From Myotis daubentonii (Eukaryota; Chordata; Mammalia; Chiroptera; Vespertilionidae), in NCBI RefSeq assembly GCF_963259705.1, contig NC_081847.1, positions 91,876,046-91,940,045 of the forward strand: 64,000 bases of DNA, in the 5' to 3' direction. Below are positions 33,101 through 44,880 of this stretch, one piece after another; the stretch's first letter is position 1, and each line of letters begins with the position of its first letter. The position numbers and the translations under genes were made by a program. Under the pieces are notes generated by a model, which was given only the letters and a program-made list of their open reading frames with translations, did not search any database and was not told where the DNA came from.

Positions 33101-36100
33101 TTCGTTTGATTTTGAGAATTAATCAGTTATATATTTATCCTACCTTTCATTGATTTTGCTAAGTCTATTCATAATTTCCATTCATTTTGGTAAAAAAAAA
33201 TATACATTTAAATATATTTTGCAACTAAAGAACAAAATAAAATCAATGAATGACAGGCAATGGTATTGTCAGCCCTGCAAAAAGTAGACCAATTCCAAAT
33301 GATTCATTTGATTTTTCAAAGTTCTATCTTGTCCCTATCTGTCACTCCACTACAATTAGTTCATCATTATTCTTTTACCCCAACATTCTTTAAAATTATG
33401 CCCCACAGAGAAAAGTTTTCTGTTAATCTACCATTATGACTATCCCTTCACTTTTCATTTTAAAATGTGTTTCCTCCTCTTTTTTTGTAAAATAAAAAAA
33501 TAAATATTCATAAGCATTTTCTTGCTAATTATAGTAACCTAAAATTTTTAAATCTTCAAATGCCAATTGCATGTTGATCTTTAATATAATTATATACTCA
33601 ATTATGTTTATTGCTGATGACATATTTCAAGGAAAAAAAACCTGACTCTACAATTAAGATATAAGTACACAAGCCAATTGTAATCTTTTAATGTATTTTA
33701 CATTTTTCAAGAAATGAGTAAATTGCTGGTTTCTGAGTGTTTAATAAACCTTTTTGAATAAATAAATAAATGGTCCAAAAGTTCAAATAAAAGAGTTCAA
33801 GATGCTCAATGAATTTGAATTCAAATTAAGCACTGATATTAAAAGTGTGGACAACAAGGGTGCCTGGCCAAACATGACAGTTTGAAAATGAAAATGACAT
33901 AAGAAGAACGTATTCACAAAACTAGCTATATAATAGTATAAAATAGATCTTAAAAAAGGACTTGATGGATTTTAATGAACATATATAACCTTTCAAAATG
34001 AAATAATCTGATTTGTACAGTAATCTTATATATGTCTCCATAAATATGAAGTACAAATATAGGATGAATCTCTTAACATTATCACAACTCGCTATGCTTT
34101 TTCAATTATTTATTTGAGAATATATGAACATGGTCAATAAATTGCATTTCTAAGTTAAAGGAGTTTTTTTAAAGTCACTGAAAAAATATGAAAAATATTA
34201 GTGATGTAATTTTGAATACAAATTAATATTTAATTTGTTAATAAAATGTAATCACCATCCCCTAAGCATTTTGTAAGAAATTGTCAGTGTTCTGCCATTC
34301 AGATATTAATATTTTTAGTTACCCTTGAGTAACAGGAACAACTTAGTGACACAATTTCATTATGTCATACCAAAATGACCTGAGAGCCAAAAGAATTTAT
34401 ATGGAGATTAAATTTAAAACACTTAAACCACTTTGGAGGTTTTGAAGTTGAAAAATGTTGAATATTTATTGCTAGTTAAGTCACCAGGATTAATAAAACA
34501 CACCTTTGAAAAATTCTGAATATTTTCTTCTATGCTATCAGAACCTTTTGAGTACAAAAACCTGATAATTAACTATCAAGAGGGAAGAACTGTGGTTTTC
34601 AATAGTGAGGTACAATTACTCTGAGAACAATCTCTCTTAGGACACCTATTTCCTTAATATACCATTGGCAGGGTGCTTTTTAAAGGAAGATTGAATTTCC
34701 TATGTTCCAGTTAGATATCAAATAAAAATTGCTAAAACACTAAAATTACTTTATTTGTTTTCACAGTTTGATAAAATGTTCTAAATGAAATTTCTCACAT
34801 CATACCCTTATTTACATATCTTCTAAAATCAGAATAACTTTGACTTATTACTAGAAAGGAAGTATTATAAGGTATCAGTCAGAAATAGAAAAGCATTTGA
34901 AAGAGGTACGGCTTTCTTACTTTCTAGTACAAGAAATATTTAAGAAAAAAAATTCAAGTAAAAAGAATAAATGTAAAATACTAGACCTAAAGAAGCATTC
35001 ATTTTTATGCATTTGTTAGCATTTATGGCACATATCCAAAATTAATTTTTATATTCGCATCACTGAAGACAGTGCCTAGCAAATAGCAGTTAGTGAAAGA
35101 GTATGTGTTGAATGAATGACTGATTTAATTCAGCAAGCCTTTGTGTGCTCTCTCACAATGGAAAAAAAAAGTCTGAAGGCAGGAAGGGAACTGTCACTGG
35201 TAAGTCTGCCTCTCCTGGCGGGGCTTAGGCACCCACTGGACACTTTCAGCATCGGCAGAAGTCTGGAAGATTGATCTTGTCGGGTGTAGGGAATGCAGGC
35301 AGGCAGAGATACACTTGGGATAGAGTTTTAGCTCAGCAGGGCACCAGGCTGAGCAGTCAGTATTTGAAAACACTTGAGCTAAGAGTAAGTCACAGGAGGA
35401 GAAAGGAAGGAACAGATAAAGATGGGAACTGAAAATGAAGACATACACTTGTTCATTTCTGAAAGTCAGCTTCGTGGCTTGCAGGGGAATTTATCAATTT
35501 ATTTCTGGAAAATTTTGAACCTTATGTTTTTTAAGAGAGGGAAATGGATTTCTCCTTTTCCAGTTCCAATCTACAAAACTACATGTAATTTGTCTTCTTT
35601 TGGGATTTAGGGCTTCCGTGAATAAGAAAAATGGATCAATTGTTGGTAACATTCATTAACTGCTTTAAAGGTCTCATGAAATAAAAAAAAAATCCAAATA
35701 TCAAAAGTATCATTTAATCTGTGTCTTCAACTTAAAAATACATTTTAATACGGTTACATTATCTGTAGTCTAGGTTGATTTGCAGAATGCCTGCCACTCC
35801 CCAGAGGAAAGACCTGCATTTTACTCAAATTGGAGGGATACTTATATAGATCTCATTTACTAATGATTTCATTTCATCACAAGACCAAAAAGGAAAAAAA
35901 AATTATACATGTTGGGGGGAAAAAACACACAATTGGATCAAACAGTGACTAAGACCTAAAATCATGATTGACTTATTTTTATTATCTTTGCTATGCTGTG
36001 TTTCTGATAAAAGACCTTTATTTTAAGGTATTCCTGATACAGAGATCCGTGGAGTGATGTAAAAGACAGACTTTAGAGTTAACACTCTACCATTGCATTT

Positions 36101-36200
36101 CACACAAGATGGAATTTAAACAGAGACAACCACACAAGTTAAAACAGAAAGGCACTATGTGTATTTTATATTGACTTGTTTTGCTTGTTTACTATAATGC
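33101..36200. other. AT-rich intergenic sequence with an old LINE/SINE tail
   Basis: Long unique stretch. At about 35,070-35,125, AGTGCCTAGCAAATAGCAG and TGTTGAATGAATGACTGA look like an L2 or MIR 3' end. A CTG|GTAAGT at 35,196-35,204 lacks a paired acceptor. No gene recognised. Confidence 0.45.
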
Positions 36201-36716
36201 TGTTATGGGTTGAAATGTGTCCTACAAAAAAGAAGGAAGGAAGGAAGGAAGGAAGGAAGGAAGGAAGGAAGGAAGGAAGGAAGGAAGGAAGGGAAAAGAA
36301 AAAGAAAAAAGAAAAGAAAAGAAAAGAAAAGAAGGATATGTTAAAGTTCTAACCCCTAGCACCTGTGAATTATTTTATTTGAACAGGGGGTCTTTGCAGA
36401 TAGAATCAAGTTGAAGTCATTAGGGTGGCCCTAATCCGATAAGACTGCTGTTCTTATAAGAGGGAAACTTGAACACAGAGACATGCAGGAGATGGCATTG
36501 ACCCTGGATATGCCTGAAAGTCCTGGAGTGTCCATTACTGAGGCTTCCACTAGAAGCTAGAAAGTGGCAAGGAGGGACTCTCTCCTTCGGGTTCCAGAGA
36601 GAGCATGGTCCTGCTCACACACTATTTCAGACTCCTAGCTTTCAGAACTGTGAGGCAAAAACTTTTCTGTTGTTTAAAGCATTCAGTTCGTGATATTTTA
36701 GTATAGTAGTAATCCA
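36201..36716 (+). mobile_element. MLT1-type MaLR 5' LTR
   Basis: Begins TGTTATGGGTTGAAATGTGT and runs through TTCTAACCCCTAGCACCTGT, GGTCTTTGCAGATAGAATCA, GGGTGGCCCTAATCCGATAA and TTTCAGAACTGTGAGGCAAA to a TTCTGTTGTTTAAAGCATTC end with CA at 36,715-36,716. An AAGG/AAAAG microsatellite sits between bases 30 and 132 of the LTR. Confidence 0.88.
36231..36332. repeat. AAGG then AAAAG microsatellite
   Basis: About fifteen AAGG units grade into AAAAG units. The MLT1 sequence resumes immediately after, so the repeat expanded from an A-rich site inside the LTR. It yields a Lys/Glu/Gly/Arg frame without meaning. Confidence 0.95.
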
Positions 36717-36948
36717 GATTTTGCTACTACAGAGTAGGGTGGTGCTGTACAAAAGACTATAAAAGTGTATAAGTGGCTTGAAATTGGATAATGGGTAGTG
36801 ACTGTGAGAATTTTGAGGCCCTTAATTGAAAAAAGTCTAGATTGTCCTGAAGAAACTGTTGGTAGAAATGTGGACATTATAGGCAATTATGGTGAGGGCT
36901 CCGAAAGAACAGGGGGAAGCAGTAGAGTAAGCTGCTATTGTCCTAGAG

Positions 36949-37160
36949 CAGTGGCTCTCAACCTTCTGGCCCTTTAAATACAGTTCCTCATGTTGTGACC
37001 CAACCATAAAATTATTTTCGTTGCTACTTCATAACTGTAATGTTGCTACTGTTATGAATCATAATGTAAATATCTGATATGCAGGATGGTCTTAGGCGAC
37101 CCCTGTGAAAGGGTCATTCGACCGCCAAAGGGGTTGCGACCCACAGGTTGAGAACCACTG
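36949..37160 (-). mobile_element. SPIN hAT miniature element with perfect target duplication
   Basis: Ends CAGTGGCTCTCAACCTTC and GGTTGAGAACCACTG. Identical 8-bp flanks TCCTAGAG at 36,941-36,948 and 37,161-37,168. 212 bp with the typical GGCGACCCCTGTGAAAGGGT segment. Confidence 0.97.
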
Positions 37161-37319
37161 TCCTAGAGAATACATAATTGTCACACAGGATTGCGATGAA
37201 TATGCACATTAAAAACACTCTGGTGAGGTCTCAGAAGGAATTGAGGAACCTATGATTGGACCCTGGAGGAACTGGCGATCCTTGCTGTAAAGTAGCAGAG
37301 AACTTGGCTGAATTGGCTT

Positions 37320-37511
37320 CTTCTGTTTATAATCTTCCTAATGCCGTGATCCTTTAATACAGTTCCTCATGTTGTGGTGACCCCCAACCATAAAATTATT
37401 TTCATTGTTACTTCATAACTGTAACTTTGCTACTGTTATGAATCGTCATGTAAATATCTGGTACGCAGGATGTATTTTCAGGGGTCGCGACCCACAGGTT
37501 GAGAACCGCTG
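37320..37511 (-). mobile_element. SPIN hAT miniature element, damaged left end
   Basis: Contains AATGCCGTGATCCTTTAATA, GTTCCTCATGTTGTGGTGAC and GGGGTCGCGACCCACAGGTT, and ends GAGAACCGCTG. The left terminal repeat is heavily substituted and an internal part is missing. No clear 8-bp duplication. Confidence 0.9.
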
Positions 37512-38546
37512 TAAGCTGCAAGGTAGACCTTGTAAGCAACATACTTGGAAGTAAGCTGAGGAAATTTCCAATCAAAGTGTGGAAGGTACAGCCTTGTTTC
37601 TCTGGACCAACTTCTGCTAAAGAGATTTGGTGTGTGATTCAACCTTCTCTGCAGAAGCCAAGGATTGTCATTCAGGAAAGATTGGTGAAGTACTCTCCTC
37701 TGATGGCTGGGACCCCATGAATTGCACAGGAGTCTGACTCCTTTTGAGAATGTTATAACTGAAGAAAAACCGCCAGCTGGAATGAGGCAGGACCAGTGAA
37801 GGAAACACTTTCCCAAAGTAGAGTGAGGGACATAGAGGCTGGGGGCACACCTGGTAGGCCAAGAGTGCAGGGATGCCACCCTGGCCCCAGGCAAGCCCAG
37901 AGGACCCAGCATCACTGCAGAGGATTATTCTCAGGTCTGGACATTTAATGGGATTTTTGCCTACTGTGTTGCAAACTTGCTTTAGACCTCTGATTCCTTT
38001 AATTTTTCCATTTTCTCCCCCTTCAAATGGGAATTTCTATCCTATGTTTGTCCTACCACTGTGCCCTGGAAACATAACTGTTTTCTAGGTTTCACAGGTA
38101 CACGGATGTAGAGAGATGTTGCCTCAGGATTAAGCATACCTAAGGGAGTCTCCACCATACATGGCTTATGTGATTCATTATGTGAGATTTGTGATCTTTT
38201 GCTTTGGAGTTAATTATAATTTGATAAGATTTTGAACTTAGTTGGTGCTGGAATGGGTTAAGACTTTGTGGCTACCAGGATGGAATGTATTTTTCATGTG
38301 GGAAGTACCTATTTTTCTGTGTACAAAATGCTTTTCTTTTTCTAAAATTGAGGGGCGTCTTATACACGGAAGTCAGCTGAGGAGGGAGCCCTACAGGTAT
38401 GTAGCTGCCCATACTTTGTAAACAGGCTTCCTCCAATCGTGAGCCTTATTGCTACTGATGTCAGCTGATGCTGTAATTGGAGGTGGAGGTGGAGGTGGAG
38501 AGTGCGCAGATGCAACAGGGACCTGACCATTCTGAGCCCATAAAGA

Positions 38547-39325
38547 TGTCAAAAATAAAAAAGATAAATACCAGTAAGCGGTTGTCTTCCTCTGTGAAAT
38601 TCAAACTGAATGTAATCAGCTCTGCAAAAGAGCAGGGAAATAGAACTGTAGAAAGACAATTTGAACCTCCTCCCACTGATCAGACAGCGGAGAAAACAGG
38701 AAGAACAACTCCTTAAGATGCCATCAGTGGTTCTCAACCTGTGGGTTGCGACCCCTTTGGCGGTCAAACAACCCTTTCACAGGGGTCGCCTAAGACCATC
38801 CTGCATATCAGATATTTACATTATGATTCATAACAGTAGCAAACTTACAGTTATGAAGTAGCAACGAAAATAATTTTATGGTTGGGGGTCACCACAACAT
38901 GAGGAACTATATTAAAGGGTCGAGGCGTTAGGATGGTTGAGAACCACTGCCTTAGAGGAAAACCAGCAAAATGGGCAAACTTGGAGCAGAGGCTTCAGAC
39001 TTGGATCATGGAGCAGCGCCAGAGTGGCTTATGTGTCTCAACCAAGTTTACTCAGTGTCAGGCAAGAATTGTTTGCAAGTGGAATGAACATTGTTGATTT
39101 AACAGAAAAGGCAAAATGGTGCTTCAATTTCACGAGGAGAGAAGGGTTGGCCATGAGAACACAAACAAGTTAGCTCAGAAAATGCCACCAGTTTATGAGG
39201 AGGATCTCACATATACAGACAGTGACTCAGAAGTCAGCAGCGATACTATAGAAGGTGAAGAAATTGATATGTCTGGAACTAACAGTGATAAAGAAGAGAG
39301 CAGTGATGCAACAGAGGCTGGATAG
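38547..39325 (+). pseudogene. Pogo/Tigger-like transposase remnant lacking its catalytic domain
   Basis: Reading in broken plus frames, the N-terminal part (from 38,547) has KRLSSSVKFKLNVIS and KEQGNRTVERQF, like the N-terminal DNA-binding helix-turn-helix of pogo-type transposases. RKQEEQLLKMP follows in another frame. After a nested SPIN comes a CENP-B-like second helix-turn-helix region (ASGMNIVDLTEKAKWCFNF, REGLAMRTQT), then directly an acidic Ser/Asp/Glu-rich C-terminus (YEEDLTYTDSDSEVSSDT) ending at 39,325. The DDE catalytic domain, normally some 200 residues between these, is absent. The copy is a deleted, frameshifted relic that once depended on an intact element. Confidence 0.7.
38725..38949 (+). 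mobile_element. SPIN hAT miniature element nested in the pogo-like element
   Basis: CAGTGGTTCTCAACCTGTGG at the left, GATGGTTGAGAACCACTG at the right, 225 bp, orientation opposite to the other SPIN copies. Flanks GATGCCAT and CCTTAGAG do not match, so the target duplication is lost or one flank was deleted. Confidence 0.95.
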
Positions 39326-39559
39326 AGTGATATGCTGCATAATATTATAGCCCTAGTATGTAAACATTACCTGCAGTAATTACTAAATAAAAATGTATTC
39401 TGTTTTATGTTTAAAATATTGATTTCTTAATTTCGGGTTGGAAAAGTGGGGGGTGTCTTACACATGGGGAGTGTCTTATACATGGAAGAATATGGTGCAT
39501 GAATTAATATTCCCCATTTGTTTTCACTTTATTTTTATTTAATTTTCTATATGTACTTA

Positions 39560-40540
39560 TTAGTAGACGATTCTATTTCTTCCAATGTATAAAATCCCCT
39601 CCTTAAATGTGTTCAGCAACATAACATATCGGATTTGTTTATTCTGGAGACATTTCTATTACAGGCCTTTGCTCCTGTGTTCCAATCTGTGCTGTTTGCT
39701 ATCTGGATCTTCTGAAGAGGTATCATTTTGGTATTTCCCCTTATCCTCACAGGGACTTCCTTATACTCAGATTCCTGGTTTTAGGGATTGCATTTCTTCC
39801 TCTCATTTTTATAGGGCATATCTTTGGGTAGCTTCAGAGAAAGGGTGGATGGCAGGTAAAACACTCTAACTTTGTTCAGAGAAGACAAGCTTCTATTGAT
39901 TTTAACGTGAAGGTGGTTTATGGGGCTCAGACCTTCCACAACTGTAGGAAATGGGGGAGCACCTTTTGCAAGGGGTGTTCCTTCATCTAGTGGTGAGCCT
40001 GAAGAAACTCTAAGCCAGCTGGGCTGGCGGTGGGGAAGGAACACTGGATGTGCGGAATGACAAAGATCAACTGGAAACCAGGGGGGCGATAGAACATGCA
40101 GGGATATACTGGAGTTGTCTTCAGTCACCTCCTATCTTAATGCCGTGGGTGGCTGGCAGAGGAGTTGTTGTCCAATCCCATAGGAATAGACATGCAAAGG
40201 CCATTAAAATCTAAAGTCTTGTGACTAATGCTAACCTGAAGCCATGCAGAAAAGGAAATCCTGGAAAATATCTTGTCAGATTTTGAATATACATGAAGGC
40301 AGAGCATGTTCCCACCTACAATATGAACTTGAACCTGCAGGATGCTCTTACCATGTGCCATAGTGTTACCAGCTGATGCCAGTTAACTGGAACATGGGCT
40401 CACCTCTTTACCTGGGCGTCCTGGGGAGGGTTTAGTGGCAACTTGTGAAGGGTTTTTCTCCTTTTAAAGGTCGCTGCTTTCCCATCGGGGCCAATTTGAT
40501 CTGATTTTCCTTCATAGGCGCCAATTTAAATTATTATTAC
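39560..40540. other. Unclassified, possibly an old LTR or LINE
   Basis: GC content is slightly above background and the 115-codon minus frame (40,128-39,781) is Pro/Ser/Leu-rich with no domain I recognise. The texture suggests an old interspersed repeat, but no family could be named. Confidence 0.3.
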
Positions 40541-42319
40541 ATTTTTTATCAGTTGAGTCTTTTTGTGAGGGTTCTTGGGCTTGAAAGAAAGAATAGTTAT
40601 TAATTCTGAGTAAATGTTTTGTGGAGAATGAATTTGACGTTAATAGAGGAAGGGATACTTGAGATTTTAGAACTATAACAAACCGGTGCTTATCAGAACC
40701 TATTGCTCTAGCTACAGTTTCAGTTTAATGAGCATACTAACATTTCAGCATCCATTACCCACCGAAAAGAGTTTTTAATAATTAAGGATAATTGGCAATA
40801 GAAATAAGATGAGCAGATGAAAATGACTCTGCATTAGACTTTGGCGGCCTGCTCTTCCCACATGTGCAGAGAGAAGCGTGGAGGAGGGTTTGCAGTAGCA
40901 ATCCAGACTGGTCAGCTGTGTCCTTATTACTTTGCACCTTTTTCCCACCCTCTGTACCTCAGCTTCCACTTTAAAATTTTTCTATCAGGTTTCCTCATAC
41001 TGCCCACAGAAGACTCCCCTGGGATACCAGTCAGGCTATGACTATCTTCAATAATTGTGCCATATCCTTTTGTGTCAATTAGCTTTAATTTGTTATGTCA
41101 TTTGAACAGCCAAATCACTTTGAACAACCTACCTAATACAGAACACCATTGTTTCATATATTTTCCAACACAATATAATTAAGCCTATCATCATGCCATT
41201 AGGGAGATTTTTGTTGTTTAAAAACAATCTTCAAAATAGCATATTTAGGGCTTTATTTTATATCGGTGCTTATAGGAAAGAGGAGTATCTTGAAGGTCAT
41301 TAAAAAACATGTTAAAATTATACCGCCGTCTACTCAGCTTGTTATAAAACCTGATTAGATACTTGTCTACATTAGATTTATTTCTAAATGTCCTATATCA
41401 TTTCCATTAAAAATGTTAGAGCATTAAAATTAAAATAGCATCTTGAATATCCTGTCCCACATGCTTATGAACTGTAGATATGTGGTAAGTGCCTTAGAGA
41501 TACACAACTTGCAGAGACTCCAGCTGCCTCGTGTACACTGAACTGTGCCCATCACTGTGGGGAAACGTCGGTGCTGTATTTTTAGGGCAGGCCTGGTACT
41601 AACCTCCCTCCTCTCGAGTTTAAACACATGTAACCAGAGACTATAACTCTGCAGAAATGATAGTGAAGGAAGAAGAGAGAATGGCAGGTGAAACATCGCA
41701 TTCTGTGACATGCAGACGTCTTTAATGAAGTGTGTGGGTGGTTGAAGGGTATCAGAGAAGGAGGAGAAAAAGAAAGAGATCACTATATGGTTGAGCTTTT
41801 AGTTTTACATACATTCTAGTTGTGGAATGTGTGGGGACAGGCGGAGGGCCTGGGAGTCTATTGCATGTCATTACAGCAGTTCTGTAGTAACGCATTGTAC
41901 ACTGGAATAACACATTGTCTATAGATGCAAGCGGTGGACCTTCCCCACACGCACGCGCGTCAATAAAAAAAGATGTTTAGGCGGCAGCCTGAATAACCTT
42001 AAAATAATTTTTCATGAGCATTTTCAACTGAAAATATTCAAGAACACCAAAATTGTGAGTAATATGTTTATTTTTATAATATTCATTGCAAATTGATTTT
42101 TTAAATTAAATTCAAAATACCGTGGCGTGTGGGGATGGTTCCCATTTTGGACGTGTGGTAGTTAACTGGTTAACGGAGGTAATGGGAATTACCTTGGACC
42201 TATACATATCAAGCCATCCATTATATTTAGAGCTTAGGGGAAATTAGATGAACAGAGGACAGGCTCAAACAAATAAACAAAAAAGCAAAACACAACATCT
42301 CCTCTCCAAGGCTATGCAT
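40541..42319. other. Intergenic sequence, nothing recognised
   Basis: Unique sequence. The 117-codon minus frame (41,783-41,430) shows no domain. A small CpG-rich spot near 41,945-41,960 is too short to be an island. Confidence 0.45.
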
Positions 42320-43150
42320 TTTTAACAAATATCTGCTGAACTCTTGTTATGTATAGTCACTGACGATAGAAAAGGTAGAGTGAGTGTTGGGGAGGGGTAC
42401 TATTGAAATAGAGTAGCCATGGAAGATATCCTGCTGAAAGCAACATTGAGCAGAGGCCTAAATGCTTTGTACCATAGGTGAGGGCACGGACCATGGGCAT
42501 TTCTGAAACGAGCATTTGCCATCATGAGAAGAGCAAATGCAGAGTTTAGTGGGAGCTTGCTTAATGTGTCTATAAAAGCAAGGAGGCCAGTGTGGCTGAA
42601 CAACAGTGAGGGAAAAAAAGCCTAAGAATATACATTCAGACCGGTGGGAGTTTGAGGAGCATAGATTTGGAGTGCATTTTTTAAAAATATATTTGTATTG
42701 ATTTCAGAGAGGAAGAAAGTGGGAGAGAGAGACAGAAACATCAGTGATGAGAATCATTGATAATTTGCCTCCTGCAAGCCCCACATTGGGGATCAAGCCC
42801 ACAACCCAGGCAAGTGCCCTGACCAGGAATGGACTGGTGACCTCCTGGTTTATAGTTCATGCTCAACCACTGAGCCATGCCGGAACACATTTTTGGCTAT
42901 GGTAACATCTACACATATTACTATGAGTCAGATGGCAAACTCTAAGAGGGATCTGAGCTGAAGGATGGCATGACCTGACTTACCTTTTAAATGGAGACTC
43001 TTGGTTGCTATTTTGTTAGTACACAAAAGGAGGAGGAAGCAAGGAGACCGTTAGAATGATGTTATAATGATTCAGGAGAAAGACGGAAGTAGCCCAGATA
43101 AAAGTCCTGGAATAGTAACAGAGATGAGATGAAAAGAGTTGATTATAGAT
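42320..43150 (+). mobile_element. L2 LINE, sense, split by a Ves SINE
   Basis: AACAAATATCTGCTGAACTC, then AAAGCAAGGAGGCCAGTGTG, CTGAGCTGAAGGATGGCATG, ACCTGACTTACCTTTTAAAT and GAAGCAAGGAGACCGTTAGA follow the L2 3' region in order. The SINE at 42,681-42,882 lies within it. Confidence 0.8.
42681..42882 (-). mobile_element. Ves SINE, minus strand
   Basis: Left ATTTGTATTGATTTCAGAGA, GAAACATCAGTGATGAGAAT, the CAAGCCCCACATTGGGGATC segment, and CAACCACTGAGCCATGCCGG at the right, which complements the tRNA head. Flanks GTGCATTTTT and ACACATTTTT are a probable decayed duplication. Confidence 0.88.
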
Positions 43151-43169
43151 ACATTTGAAAGGTATTGCA

Positions 43170-43655
43170 CCCCCACCCCACCTTATCCCAGTGTGATTTA
43201 ATGAGAAGGGCGCCTCCCTTCTGTGATCTCATTCAGAACCCATGACACCAGTCTAACCAAGACAAAATACCAGACAAGCTCAAATTGAAGGACATTTTAT
43301 AAGATATCTCACAAGTATTCATCAAAGTTCAGGAAAAACAAAGAGTGAGAAACTGTCCCAAACCTGAGAAAATTAAGGAGAAATGATGACTAACTGCAAT
43401 GTGAGATCCTTGATTGAATCCTGGGAAAGAAAAATGATACTAGAGCAAAATCTAGTATAATCCATATAAGGTCTGTAGCTTAATTAGTAGTTTTGTTCCA
43501 GTAATGATTTCTAGTTTTGATAAATGCACTATGATAATGTAAGATGTTAACATTCAGGGAAATAGGTGGGTAAAGGAGTGTATAAAAACTCTCTCAAATA
43601 TCTTTGCAACTTATATGCAAATCTTAAATTATTCTAAGTTAAAAAACTGTTTTAA
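43170..43655 (+). mobile_element. Old L1 3' UTR (L1M type), sense
   Basis: GAGAAACTGTCCCAAACCTG, AATGATGACTAACTGCAATG, GATCCTTGATTGAATCCTGG, ATGATAATGTAAGATGTTAA and AACTCTCTCAAATATCTTTG follow the 3' end of ancient L1 subfamilies, ending at an AAAT-rich tail. Confidence 0.75.
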
Positions 43656-44275
43656 GTAATGCCAGAAGGATTCATCAAAGAATTTGCTGTATAATGTAAG
43701 GGAAACAGAAAATGACATTGAAGAATACTGCAAGGATTTTAGCCTAATTACAGTATAAATTTCCTTTTTTCATTGTAAAAAAAAAGGATGTGCCTTTTCC
43801 AGATAGTTTCTTAGATTCTTCAAAGCAGAGATTTGGAGTTAGAACAGAGAAGGCAGAAACAAAATATTGGAAGAACAAAAGAAGGAATATATAGTTAGAG
43901 AGGGGAAAAAGAGCAAAAATATATTTGCAGGATTAAAAATGAGAGATCTAGAATCAGAGCGAGGACAGTTGGGGAAATAGAAAAGAAGGGTTAATAGAAA
44001 CAGCACTGAGATTGTTGGATTATATACATTTTAATGTTCTTTGGAAAAACAAAGTATATATTAGATTTTTTTTTAATCTGGACTATGTTTCCTCAAAATT
44101 ACTTCACTACTGAGATTGGACTATTTGGTTCAAAAATCCATAAGGTTTACCTCTATTTTTTTTAATCTTTACATTTTCAAGGACAATACGAAAACTATAT
44201 GTGGCACACTGAATGGAATACTACAAAATTAGAAAATGTGAGAATTATCTTTATCAACCAGAATACCAGCATGTG

Positions 44276-44332
<57 letters not shown>

Positions 44333-44559
44333 ACAAGTAATCACTACAGGAGAAAAATTTAGTAAACTGGAATCAGGAAAACCTAAAAATAAACAGAGGA
44401 ATTTAGGCAGAGAATTCAAATAAAGTAATGTGATAGCACTTGATTGGTTATAGATAATGTCTTTGTTTGATTGCAGACAGTCTTGGGCAAAGATATATTC
44501 TCTGTGGGATGTGTCAGAAAGCAGTGAACATTGTAATTGTCAGGGAATGAACATGTCAT
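43656..44559. other. Intergenic sequence with a long GT repeat
   Basis: Contains an approximately (GT)25 run at 44,279-44,329. Otherwise AT-rich and unrecognised. Confidence 0.5.
44279..44329. repeat. (GT)n microsatellite
   Basis: About 25 uninterrupted GT units, probably polymorphic. It gives Cys-Val and His-Thr repeats in the overlapping frames. Confidence 0.95.
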
Positions 44560-44880
44560 ATAAAGAGGAAAACTAGTGTATATCCTTAAGGCTGTAGCAG
44601 GCAGGGTGTATGTGAGAAGACAGTGAAGGTCATTGCGACTCTATGGGAGTCGGTTTGGAGGAATAGGCGTTGAAGTCAGGCACCGGCCATGGTTGTTGAC
44701 CCTTAAAAAACGGGGATTGAGTTTTTAAAGTGCTATGGCAAGCTGTTAGATAGATTTTACACAGGAGAGTGACATCATCTGATTTAGACCTTTTAAGTGT
44801 GTACCATGGCTGAATCTAAAGAGTAGAATTAAGGGGGATCATGGGAGGATGGAGGCAACTTTCAAAAAAAGGTGGCAAAG
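44560..44880 (+). mobile_element. L2 LINE fragment, sense
   Basis: ATTGAGTTTTTAAAGTGCTATGG-type phrase near 44,716, followed by CAGGAGAGTGACATCATCTG and TTTAGACCTTTTAAGTGTGT. These are in L2 order. The left part is more diverged. Confidence 0.6.

Larger units (their letters stand above)
36717..38307 (+). mobile_element. MaLR internal region, decayed
   Basis: Follows the LTR in the order expected for MaLR internal sequence: AAGTGGCTTGAAATTGGATA, TTTTGAGGCCCTTAATTG, AAAGCCAAGG-type blocks, and near the end AATGGGAATTTCTATCCTAT and GTTGCCTCAGGATTAAGCAT. It has no usable coding frames. Two SPIN elements lie inside and a pogo-like transposon cuts it near its end, with about 60 bp continuing after 39,498. 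No 3' LTR is visible. Confidence 0.8.
38308..39495 (+). mobile_element. Pogo-like DNA transposon with internal deletion
   Basis: Inverted termini: the left begins CCTATTTTTCTGTGTAC and contains GGGGCGTCTTATACACGGAA; the right has GGGTGTCTTACACATGGGGA and ends TACATGGAAGAATATGG. The left target base pair is TA (38,306-38,307) and the right is TG (39,496-39,497), a decayed TA duplication. The MaLR reads across the site when the element is removed, which fixes both ends. Confidence 0.8.

Noticed and set aside
38717..38957. 8-bp target duplication around the nested SPIN
   Set aside because: GATGCCAT and CCTTAGAG do not match. A similar word CCTTAAGA lies six bases further left, but using it would need an extra insertion.
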